A stretch of DNA of 64,000 bases, taken from positions 305,068 to 369,067 of the forward strand of contig MNCI01005975.1 of assembly GCA_015680685.1 (NCBI GenBank), written 5' to 3'. Below the pieces are notes generated by a model, which was given only the letters and a program-made list of their open reading frames with translations, made no database searches and was not told the DNA's origin. This DNA comes from Gnetum montanum. Lineage: Eukaryota > Streptophyta > Gnetopsida > Gnetales > Gnetaceae. Shown in pieces: positions 33,886 to 44,010 of this stretch; position 1 is the first letter of the stretch; the number at the start of each line of letters is the position of its first letter. Made by a program: the position numbers and the translations under genes.

Positions 33886-35460
33886 ATGTTCACATGTAAG
33901 CCTATCCGCTAAGAGTTCTTGTGTGTGGCATGGAGGTGGAGCCGATCTGGGAGCCTCAGGTTACTTTGGGATTCTTACCACATATGGAGTCAGGCGGGGT
34001 TGTGACTGCACAGTCAGATGTGGTTGAGCAGCAGGCTAGTCAGGCATCCTAATTACGTAGGGGTTAGGTTTGCCTTGCGTTTGTGAGGTGGAGGTTTGGT
34101 AATCATTAGGACTTGCGGGTGTCCTAACAACATATGGGATTAGTTTTGGCGAAGGTTGTACTTCCACTATTGCAACTGCAGGTGGTACTCGGACTACGAA
34201 AGGAGCAGGCCAAGTAAGAGGGGCTGATAGATTCGGGGTGGTGACAATGGGAGGAACGCACACTACATATGGTTTTTGCGGGACACATGATGGTTGAGGC
34301 ATGGATGTGGATGGAGTGGGAGGAACATGGACTACGTACAGCTTGTTAGGTGTTTGTTGTTTATATTCAGGGTAGACGGTGTTAATGTTGGGTGTCTCGG
34401 GTTCATCATCAAAGCAGATCGTGTTGATAACGTACGGCGCCTCGTTGGTGTTCAGAGGGTCTTTATACACCCCCATAGCCTGATTCTGTGGTTGGACTGG
34501 GTTGGCCTCATCAAAGGTGATTTGGCCTTCGTCGATTATTCACTGTATATCCTGCTTCAAGGTGAAATAGTAATCCGTGCCATGCCCATTGTGTTGGTGG
34601 TAATCGCAAAAGCGATCCATTCTAAAACCTTTGGGCACTGGAGGCTCATCCGGTGTTGCTAAGCTTGGGTTCTGAACGAGTTGACAGAACCGATCATGTC
34701 TCTGGATGACCGCAGGGGATAACTGTTTGTGTTTCATTAACCCAGCCTTCAGGAGTTGATCGAAGAGCTGGGATGGCTTCATAGGCAGCGGAGTATATTG
34801 AGAGGGTTCTTTCCTCTCAAAATTTCTCGTACGACTTTGTGTTGGGTTCTGCGATGATGATGATTCCGGCGTGACTATGGGAAAAGGTTTAGTATAGCTA
34901 GTAGGGGTTACAGGCGGTTTGTTCCGTTGTGCAGCGTTTGCTTGTTGCATTTCCGCTATTGCTGCTATAGTCGCTTTAGCCTTCTCTTTGTGCTTTTTAC
35001 TATGTTGATTTTTAAAGGCTAAATATGTAGGGTCATGGCTATTTTGAGCTGCCTCTTCTATGTTTTTGATCTGTACAAAGGCTTGGTTAAGGTTACGCAC
35101 ATTTAGATAGTACAATTTGGATTTGAAAAAGTCATTAACGACCCCTTTAAGAATTGTGAGCAGATATGTTTGGGGGATTGGTTCGTGTAGCTCGTTGAGA
35201 GAAGCATTCCACCTCTAAATGAATTTTTGTACAGGTTCAAGCGGTGCTTGTTTAACCTGTATGAGGCTGTCCAGTGTGGCCTCAGGTTTCAAGTTATATT
35301 TGAATCTGGTCACGAACTGATGTAATAACTCTTCCAAGGAAAAGATGAAATTTCGCGGTAGGGCCCGGTACCAATCAAGTGCTCTCCCTGCGAGGGACAT
35401 GGGGAACACTGGCAAAATGGCATGGGGCCATGCTTGGAGTAACACGCATTCTAATCTAAA
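33886..35460 (-). pseudogene. gag of element T, central and C-terminal parts
   Basis: Minus-strand 35445-35215 is a retrotransposon gag core (LLQAWPHAILPVFP, RALDWYRALP, LLHQFVTRF). 35115-34540 continues with a lysine/alanine-rich helix and a zinc-knuckle-like end, FCDYHQHNGHGTDYYFTLKQ, where the usual second Cys is Tyr. 34476-33960 is a proline-rich region with about seven repeats of the word PYVVRVPP or variants (YVVHVPP, YVVCVPP, FVVRVPP, YVVRTPA, YVIRMPD), about 20-28 residues apart. A frame change separates the pieces. Gag forms the particle that packages the RNA. The N-terminal part lies at 37365-38783, beyond an insertion. Confidence 0.75.
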
Positions 35461-37362
35461 TGTTATTAGTGTTGGCGATCGTTTGGGACGCGACCATCAA
35501 CGAGTGTCTTCGAACAGGATTTAGGTGCCTGCTAGTCTCTGGAAACACCAAGGCCTAGATACCTCCAAATAAACTCAGTAGTTTATGTGAGTATGTGTGT
35601 GTGCTGTTGCGGTGTGCGGTTGTGAGAAATGTAACAATTGCGTTGCATGTAAACTACAAATGACTTACTTTAAAGAGATTTAGCCAACTTTGCCAAGTAC
35701 TGTGAGTTGTTGAAAATTTCCTATTTTGTTCAATTGCCTAGTCTACGCGGTCCTTATAATACCTACTTGTAACAAATAAAATTTTGCAAAAACATTTGAG
35801 CACAANNNNNNNNNNNNNNNNNNNNNNNNNNNNNNNNNNNNNNNNNNNNNNNNNNNNNNNNNNNNNNNNNNNNNNNNNNNNNNNNNNNNNNNNNNNNNNN
35901 NNNNNNNNNNNNNNNNNNNNNNNNNNNNNNNNNNNNNNNNNNNNNNNNNNNNNNNNNNNNNNNNNNNNNNNNNNNNNNNNNNNNNNNNNNNNNNNNNNNN
36001 NNNNNNNNNNNNNNNNNNNNNNNNNNNNNNNNNNNNNNNNNNNNNNNNNNNNNNNNNNNNNNNNNNNNNNNNNNNNNNNNNNNNNNNNNNNNNNNNNNNN
36101 NNNNNNNNNNNNNNNNNNNNNNNNNNNNNNNNNNNNNNNNNNNNNNNNNNNNNNNNNNNNNNNNNNNNNNNNNNNNNNNNNNNNNNNNNNNNNNNNNNNN
36201 NNNNNNNNNNNNNNNNNNNNNNNNNNNNNNNNNNNNNNNNNNNNNNNNNNNNNNNNNNNNNNNNNNNNNNNNNNNNNNNNNNNNNNNNNNNNNNNNNNNN
36301 NNNNNNNNNNNNNNNNNNNNNNNNNNNNNNNNNNNNNNNNNNNNNNNNNNNNNNNNNNNNNNNNNNNNNNNNNNNNNNNNNNNNNNNNNNNNNNNNNNNN
36401 NNNNNNNNNNNNNNNNNNNNNNNNNNNNNNNNNNNNNNNNNNNNNNNNNNNNNNNNNNNNNNNNNNNNNNNNNNNNNNNNNNNNNNNNNNNNNNNNNNNN
36501 NNNNNNNNNNNNNNNNNNNNNNNNNNNNNNNNNNNNNNNGTGGGGGACTCGCTCTAGACTCAGCAGTACCAGATCACAGCTGCGGGTAGGTAGAGAAGAA
36601 TTTTTTTTACATGTGGCAGACATCGGCAGGGTCCTTTGATTGTTGCAGTCGCGTGTTGTGTTGGTGCCACTGTTCATCCGCCCGCCACTCGTTTCTCTCC
36701 CGCCGATGTTCCTCCACCCGCCCTGTTGCAGGCGCTGGCATCGACTCTGCTTCTCTCGGCACGTCGGCTCATGCTCAGAACAGTGCTCAGACAGGCGCGC
36801 AGACCAACGGCAACGACCTGTTCGTCTCCAGCAACAGCGCTCGTGATGGCAACTGCAGCGGCATTGATGGCAACAGCAACGGCGCTCAAGGCAAATGGAT
36901 CGTCTTCAGTGCAGGTTCTCTCCAGCAGCAACAATGGTTTCAGGGCACAAATCCAGGTTTTCTGGGTTCCACTTGTGTTGCCAGCAACTGCGTGAGTGAG
37001 AGTTTTGGAATTTTTCGTAACCATTCTCAACGGCTGTGCCAAAATCGCGTTGAAATATTTTCCAGAATGGTATTTCAACGTTTCCATTGAAATCTATTTG
37101 ACCATAGGCAACGGATTTTTGCTAATATTTGGAATATCCACAAGCCAGTTTTTGCCCCAAAATTACACCCATAACAATCTCATTCAAACTTTGATTTAAA
37201 ACCACACCACAAAGTCTTAACAACCGGGCAATTGAACTTTGATATGCCAAAAACCTTTGAATATATAAGGTTAGAAGCATGACTTGACTTTTATAAGTTA
37301 TTAAAAATGAAGCAAGAGGCTTACCAAAATTAAACCCATGAGTTTAGTTTTCAAATCAGAAG
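35461..37362. mobile_element. Unidentified insertion in gag of element T, containing an assembly gap
   Basis: Gag similarity stops at about 35460 and resumes at about 37370. If the interval is removed, the gag reading direction and order are restored. The insertion begins TGTTATTAGTG on the plus strand. Imperfect words TCTAA and TCTTA flank it and may be a decayed target duplication. The known right part includes a GC-rich CAG/GCC-rich stretch (36620-36990) with open frames in several phases but no recognisable protein. The class cannot be decided because the middle is missing. Confidence 0.5.
35806..36539. other. Assembly gap (734 N)
   Basis: A continuous run of undetermined bases. Open frames that span it are artefacts. 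Confidence 1.
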
Positions 37363-38783
37363 TCTTACTGTTCCATGGAATGGCTAAATGTGCCAACAAT
37401 TAGGTGAGCGTTGGGGTCCGTCTCCCCATTATATTTGGTTAGTGTTGGCAACGATATGCCTTTAGGCAACATTAAGGGTGGGACGAAAGAGCTAATGGGG
37501 TCATCGTGGTAAAAGTCCACTACCTTCAGTTCTCCGTCGGTAGCCGTTTTGAGGCGCTTGACCTTGTCAGTTAGTTCTTGCATTAATTTTTTGGCATCTG
37601 CCTAGTCTTGGGTACTAGGTGACATGGCAGGTTGAGGTTGTGGTACATTGTACAGATTGGACTGTTGGATGGTATGTTGGAAGGCTGAGAGCTATGCAGT
37701 GTGCGGTTGTGCTTGTGGAATGTGCATAGCGTGCAGCACTAGGGATGGTACATTATAGGCGCGGGATTGTTGTTGTTGTGGTTGCAGCTGTACTTGGGGA
37801 ATGTTGGCTGGAGGAATCGTATGGGGTGGCACGTTATGGTGAGAGGGTTGATGTGATGGCACACCCATCGCCACCCATTGCCCAGCCACGTTTTGTGAAG
37901 GAACTCCTTGTTGGGTTACGGCGGTCGAGGGAGCTTCGTGCGTTTGGATGTGGGGGATGTAGTGAGTAGACGTGGATGCTGGTATCACGTGTGGCATCCC
38001 TATCATTCGAGGTGAGAAAGTTGCTCCCATGTTGTTGTATGGGGGTGGTGCTTGCAAGGATGGACCGGCAACTGTAGCGGGAATGATAGCGAGAGGGAGT
38101 GTGTTGACTTGGGGGTCGCTCGCAGGAGGAACATGAACCAACGTTGATGTTTCTGGTGGAGGGGCTTGCGCCTGGGTGACCCTGAGATGTTGGAGGGGCA
38201 TGCCTTCCCCTGTGCCTGGATGGAACATGGGGTTGATGCGTGTTTGTGGGCTAAGGATGTGATAGGAGTCTTCGTGTTTGGATTGGGCCACGAACTCATC
38301 CTCCTCTTCCGTTTGGAGATCTACCGCAAGCTAATCCAATGACTAGCTCCTTTGCAGGATGAGTTGTGTGATGAGCTCTGAGTATTGCTATGGAACAGGG
38401 ATTATATCATATGGGGAAGGGATGAATTCACGTCCCTCCCTGTAGAAGAGTTCGTATTACCTCTTTATCTCTGTTTCAGCTCGATCTACGACCAGACCAA
38501 CTTGCATCTTCATACATATGAAGTTGTACTGGTCCTGGGTTATAATGTTAGAGGTTGGATTCCTCCCTTGCAACCTTAGGGATCGACGAGGCCCCGCTGT
38601 GGGTTGTACTGTCGACTGTTGAACGACGGGCTGTTGGACAACCATGGTGCCTACAATGTTGGTGATTTGAGTGGTTGCGGCGGTGGTGTTTACTGGGTTC
38701 ATGATGACTTGTTGAGAGTATGACACGGTATAGAAGTGTGAAGTTAGTGTAAAGTGCAGCGTATACGCTTCAACGACCTGCAT
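37363..38783 (-). pseudogene. gag N-terminal region of element T
   Basis: On the minus strand, 38783-38457 contains a PRRSLRLQGR basic motif. 38291-37692 is 199 codons rich in Pro, Gln, His and Thr. 37583-37365 begins MQELTDKVKRL and has the conserved gag entry LPTLTKYNGETDPNAHL, then GTFSHSMEQ. Short frame breaks or stops separate the three. A long low-complexity N-terminus before the gag core is common in large Tat elements, though the exact start is not clear. Confidence 0.6.
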
Positions 38784-39372
38784 AAATTGCCAGCGTATAC
38801 AGCGTATATATGTGTAGCGTACAGAGTCAGCGTAGATAAGTCTACGGCGTAAATCATACAGCGTATAAGCTAGGCAGCGTATACAACGTCAGGGTACAAC
38901 GTAAAACAGGGTACAGTGTAAAACAGGGTTACAGTGTAGAGAATGCAGTGTAAACTGGATAGCAGCGTAGACGAGGTCTATGGTGTAAAGAGCATAGCGT
39001 AAATAGAGGACATCGTAGCGTAAAATATGCAGCATAAGTAAAATATGTAACGTAAGTGAAATATGCAGTGTAAATTTTAGCAGTCTTATGCACGGCGTAA
39101 GGAAAATCTGCAACGTAAGACATGTAGCGTATGGTTAACAGCGGGAACGCTGGGAGACTTGTGGATGGTGAGTTTTAACAGAAGCAGCGTAGACACTGAA
39201 CAGCGTAGACGTTGGAAAGTTTGCAGACTGGGTTTTTAGACTGAGCAGCATAAACCCTGGAGGGTTTTGGACCGGAATCAGCGTGTGGTCGGTGACGTAA
39301 ACGCTGAACAGCGTAAACGCTGGGAAGCTTGCAGGTAAGGTTTTAGGCAGAGGCCCTCCTAGCACCAATTTC
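38784..39372 (-). other. 5' leader of element T with GCGTAAA/GCGTATAC words
   Basis: Between the 5' LTR and gag there is no gene. The plus strand is packed with words such as CAGCGTATACAG, GCGTAAAC and GTGTAAA. Next to the LTR, TGGTGCTAGGAGGGCCT (minus, 39351-39367) is the expected place of the primer-binding site. It could be a decayed match to tRNA-Asn with a short deletion, but I am not sure which tRNA is used. Confidence 0.55.
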
Positions 39373-39962
39373 TGTATCGTCCAAAATTGTTGGTCTCTGG
39401 CTGGAAGGAAACAGAGACCGTGGGATCACAGGACATGCACAGAAGACCCTACCTTCGCCTGAGGGCGAGCTTGAATGAATGAAGGTAGAGTACCTTAGGT
39501 GGTCCGCACACAGATCAGACAAGGATTTCCCCAAACATACACCGAAGTGCTATACGCTGGGTTATACGTAAACAGCGTAACAAGCGTGGATCAGAGCGTA
39601 AACAGCGAAACGGATGCAAATAGAGTGTAGATGTAAACAAACGTAAATAGAGTAAATGCAACAATTAATGCTAATAGTAAACGATTTTGGGAAGAAAATG
39701 TAACAATGGCATTACAGAATGAAAATACAATGCACCAGTCTAACGTAGTTGTGATGGGAACACAAGACGGACGAAAAGCCCAGGTGGGTGCAAGGATGAC
39801 TAGGTTGGTTCACACTGTAGGCGCAGCATAGAGGCTGTTTGCTCAGCGTACAGGGTTGTCCAGCGTAAAAGGTTTTTTTGTGCTCTGGTTCTTAGCGTCT
39901 CTGCTCTTTGGTATGCTCTAGGATTTTTGCCAACCATCCTGGATCAAGTGGAAAATTGGGGC

Positions 39963-39969
39963 TTTTATA
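39963..39969 (-). promoter_or_regulatory. TATA box of the element T 5' LTR
   Basis: TATAAAA on the minus strand within GGTATAAAAGCC. The same word is conserved in the 3' LTR at 21195-21201. A transcript would start near 39935. Confidence 0.6.
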
Positions 39970-40064
39970 CCGGTTGTTACGCTAGACTCGGGTTGGGCGA
40001 CACGTGGCACGTTGACCAGGTGCAAAAGAGTAAAATTTACAAATGTACAATAAATTACATCTGC

Positions 40065-40460
40065 TGGGCGTATACGCTGTATCAGGCAGGCGTAGACTCT
40101 GGGCGTATACGCTGGATGTGCTGGTGTATGCGAACTTGGGCAATGCTGTGGACGCTGGGCGTATACGCTGATGATGGCTGGGCTTATACGCTGGGGTGTA
40201 TACGCTGATGTGCCGGGCGTATACGTTGGGGCGTATATGCTGATGATTGCTTCCTTGTGCCAAATCTTGCTCTGCAGTGCTGTTTCCATGCCGTCTTTGG
40301 AGATTTCATGCCAGACGTAAACATTTGCTGTGCCTGCTGAGCGTACATGTGAGCTGTGTACGCTGGGCATATACACTGGGTGTACACGCTGAAAATGTCA
40401 AGCGTATACGCTGAGTGTATACACTGTGGATGTGAACTGAAGCGTATACGCTGGGACTGC
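40065..40460. promoter_or_regulatory. Array of GCGTATACGC palindromes in U3 of element T
   Basis: The 10-bp self-complementary word GCGTATACGC, or a one- or two-base variant such as GTGTATACAC, recurs about every 20-40 bp. It lies upstream of the LTR TATA box in both LTRs (compare 21290-21690). Position and symmetry suggest binding sites for a dimeric protein, but this is inference. Confidence 0.5.
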
Positions 40461-40596
40461 ATAGTTAGTGAAAATCAAGCATCTTGATCTCTAAAGTTGC
40501 CATGCGTGACACCAAATGTAGCCGTGGTCGTCTGTGGGCCCCGAGGACCTGATTTTTGCTGGAGAAGTACCAAGATCAAAATTTTGTGGTGTTTCA

Positions 40597-40601
40597 GGTC
40601 C
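40597..40601. other. Target-site duplication of element T (right copy)
   Basis: GGTCC, matching GGTCT at 20555-20559 except for one transition. Confidence 0.75.
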
Positions 40602-43225
40602 AAGAAACATGCTGTTGAAAGTGTATGGAGCTCAGATTGGACTAGAATTGTTAAATTTTTTTTGTACACTAGCTCATAGGGAGAGTAGCCTATGGGGAGA
40701 TTCCATGTGAAGTAGTAGGTCCAGAGGATGTCATTGAGTTTTGTATTCTAGTCTCTCCTATACTTTCTCAAGGTCCTTTTTTAGGATCTTTGTGAGCTCT
40801 CTAATGGTGACTTTTGTGTGATCATTGGCTTGAAGGTGATAAGGTGTTGTTAATTTACGTTCCACCTCCAAGTGTTACATCAAATTTTGAAAGGTGTCAC
40901 TCATAAAATGGGTTCCATTATTAGAAATTAGTGCATGTGGCATCCCAAACCTATTTATAATATGTTGTTATATAAATCAAGTAGCAATGGATGATGTATA
41001 GTTAGTGATGATTGCTGCTTCTACCCGTTTAGTGTAGTAGTCAGCTGTTATGATGATGTACACCTTTCCATTAGACATGGATGTGATGGAACCCATGAAG
41101 CCTATGCCACATATGTCAAAGGGCTTCAATGGTTTAACCCACTATTGAGGATCCTCCATTTGAGCAGTCATCCAACCATCTCATTGACAACATTTATAGG
41201 ACCAGACAAACTAGTGGGCATCCTTGAAGATTATATGCCAGTATTATCCTAGCATCATGATTTTTATGGCTGTGCATCTCCCTGCATAGTGGCATCTACA
41301 AGGGCCTTCATGAGTGTCCTAGAGAATGCATGATTGGTTGACATCAAGGACACACCAATGAACCAGGCCATCAGTACACACCTTGTAAAAGTCCATTGAT
41401 TTCCATAAAGTACTGAGCCCGATGAAGAAATTGTTGTTTCTTCCTAAAGTCTAGATCTTATGGCATCTCCTAAGTGAGAAGGTAAGTGAGGATGCCATCG
41501 TATCATTTTGATTTAGGTGGCACTTGGTCATTTATCACTCCTATAAAGAGGAATTTATCTAGAAATCAATTAGAGAGTGGGCTCTCCTTCTCTTTGTTAT
41601 CCCATCTTAACCAAGAGAGATGGTCAGCAACCACATCCTTAGTGCCTTTTCAATCTACCATTGTGAGATTGAATTCTTGCAAGATCATGAGCCACCGTAT
41701 GATATGGGGGCTTACCATTGGCTTGTTCATTAGGAATTGCATGGCACTATGATCTGTGTGTGCAAACACTTTATAGCCAAGCACATAATGCCTGAAATTT
41801 TCAAGAGCATACATGATTGCCATTAGTTCTTTCTCAATTATGGTGTAATTCAACTATGCATCCATAATGCTTTAACTTGCACGGTGGATGTAGTATAGAT
41901 GTTTCTTATCATCCAACTATGTAAGCATGGCTCTCTAGGCATAATTAGATGCACCTCTCATTATGTGAAATGATCTGGACCAGTCTGGTACCCATAGAAT
42001 TAGAGTTTCTACAAGTTTTTCCTTTAGATATTGGAATGCATGTTCACATTCCTTAGTCTATATGAATAAAACATATTTATTTGTAAGCACAATCAATGAA
42101 TTTGCAATCTTAGAGAAATTCTGTATGAACTGTTGGTAGTAGCTAGTGTGTCCAAGGAATGATCAGACATCTTTGACTATTTCAAGTTGGTGTGTGATTC
42201 CTTGGATGACCCTTATCTTTTTAGGATCTACCTTAATCCCTACCTAAGTAATTATGTGTCCCAGTTCTATGCCTTCTTGGACCATTAAATGGCTTTTCTG
42301 CCAATTGAGCCTAAGTTTTTTTTTCAACACATCTTTTCAGTACTTGCACAAGGCAATCTAGGGCTTGCTCAAATGTAGCCCCATAGGTAGAGAAGTCATC
42401 CATAAATACTTCTACCCTACTACCAATCTGCTATTGAAAACTACTAAGGATTAGGCATTAGAATGTTGCATGAGCATTGCATAGATCAAATGGCATCTTG
42501 CAATATGCAAAAGTGTCCCAAGGACTTGTGAATGTTGTTTTGGCCTAATCCTCTAGCGTAATCTAGATTTGGTTATAGCCACTACAACCATCCAAGAAGC
42601 TATAGTAGCAATGCCCAGATATAGTGTCCAACACTTGGTCCACAAATGGCAATGGAAAATGATCTTTAAATGTTGCCATATTCAACAGCCTAAAGTTGAT
42701 GTAGACCTGCCACTTACCACCTTTCTTTGTCACAATTACGAGTGGCTTAACCCACTAACTATCTATGATGGGGTAGATGAACCTAGCCTTGAGGAGTTGT
42801 TCTATTTCCTCTATGATGATCTACTTCAACTTGAGGTTCAACCTTCTTTGTGGCTACTTTATTGGCTTCATGGTTGAGTTAGTGTATATAAGATGTTGGC
42901 ATATCCTTGGACTAATTCTAGTTAGCTTAGGATATAAGCAAGGAAAAGTTGTTGGCCATTTATAGAACATCTTCAACAACCTATCTTTTTGTTTGGGAGC
43001 AAGATTCACATTGATGATAACTGACTTGATATTATTTTAAAATATATACTCCATGCTAGTTGGTATATTTTTTAACTCTAGGGGCTCTTGCTTGACATTA
43101 TTAGGGTTTTCCAACTCTCCCCAATAGGTATAATCATTTTCATCATTAGAGAGTTGGTGATGAACTTGCTCAAGTTCATCCATGCCTTTAACATAGGCAC
43201 ATGTTAGGCTCTTAGTAGGTTTCAT
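40602..43225 (-). pseudogene. pol of copy B: RT, RNase H and most of integrase
   Basis: The minus strand reads a linker (43225-43037, with CAYVKGMDELEQVHHQL), then RT (about 42900-42100) with WVKPLVIVTKKGGKW, SFLDGCSGYNQI and the catalytic FMDDFSTYG near 42380-42415. RNase H (about 42000-41520) contains TDHSAMQFL in an open stretch at 41853-41650. Integrase (about 41450-40602) ends in YELVYKKNLTI-like sequence next to the insertion point. It is closely parallel to copy A 1-2190. Numerous stops are present. The remaining integrase tail is at 20190-20554. Confidence 0.82.
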
Positions 43226-44010
43226 GCATAATGTGCTGCTATCAAAGTTAATTGTTAGCCACTGGGTACCCTCCTATTTTGTGGCTACTACATACATGCA
43301 TCTTTGGATATTCTTTTTATGTGCACACTAATTTCATGCTTTGATGAATGTTCTTTTAATGAACCAAATTTTCTACATGCAACTGCACCCATTATCACTG
43401 TACATGATGCATGGAACTCGCTTCTTCTCAAGATGTCCAAATTCATTTTCCTTGGAGATTTCCAAGGAGAGGTCTTTGATGCCCATTCATGCATCAACAG
43501 TGCTTAATGATGCACATCCCATAATGATGGAGAAGTCACCTTTGCAGTTTTCTACCTTGGTCACTAGAAAATTGGTAGGATGAGACCACCCATAAATTTT
43601 GGTCACAATGTCCTCCACTAATCCCAAAGGGATAGTGATGACTAGTCTACCAATTCCAAATGGATATTGCTCTTCTTAAGAGGTGGTAGGTTCCAAGCCT
43701 TGTACATGTCATAGGAGATGAGATTGACACCAGAACTAGAATCAAGAAGAGCCTTGCATGGCTCATGTTCAATGATCTGCAAGTAAATAAGAGGACTTCC
43801 CAAGTTAGATTACTTCATGGGAAGATTGTCAACCTTGATCCAATCAGAGACAACATGAGTTAACATCATAGTGTAGATCTGAGGTGACGTTTGGTTTGAA
43901 GGGCTCTTGAATGTATTTGATGTAGAGGATGAGGGTGTTAGAGATACAAGGCGACCAATTGCATTAGGTTGTGAGGTTTTGGAAGGATTTTTGGATAAAA
44001 AAATGGTCAT
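43226..44010 (-). pseudogene. Protease region of copy B
   Basis: Minus-strand 44010-43680 contains MMLTHVVSDWIKVDNLPMK, then SPLIYLQI-like sequence. The active-site region reads PCKALLDSSSGVNLIS near 43725-43765, keeping the catalytic Asp but with Ser for the conserved Gly. Downstream, to 43226, lie a diverged C-terminal part and the linker toward RT. It parallels copy A 2240-2930 and copy D 56380-56740. Confidence 0.6.

Larger units (their letters stand above)
20560..40596 (-). mobile_element. Element T: Tat/Ogre-type Ty3/gypsy retrotransposon, 20 kb, nested in copy B
   Basis: The element has two similar LTRs (39373-40596 and 20560-21822) and a 5-bp target duplication with one mismatch. The minus-strand order is leader, gag, protease, a 5.8-kb interval holding an antisense gene, RT, RNase H, a second (archaeal-type) RNase H, and integrase. 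The doubled RNase H and the DMPRLDP-like motif before RT are hallmarks of the Tat lineage, and the great size and the split between protease and RT recall Ogre. Gag carries a further insertion with a sequence gap, and several frames have stops, so this copy is not autonomous now. Confidence 0.85.
39373..40596 (-). repeat. 5' LTR of element T
   Basis: It pairs with 20560-21822; both have plus-strand ends TGTA...GTTTCA. The LTR drives sense transcription leftward. The TATA box is at 39963-39969 on the minus strand, and U3 lies at higher coordinates, with a GCGTATACGC array at about 40065-40460. The target duplication GGTCC follows at 40597-40601. Confidence 0.88.

Noticed and set aside
35763-36677. 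Open frames spanning the run of N
   Set aside because: They are artefacts of undetermined bases.
36611-37090. GC-rich open frames in three phases (159, 119 and 137 codons)
   Set aside because: No recognisable motif in any frame. Overlapping frames on both strands point to composition rather than coding.
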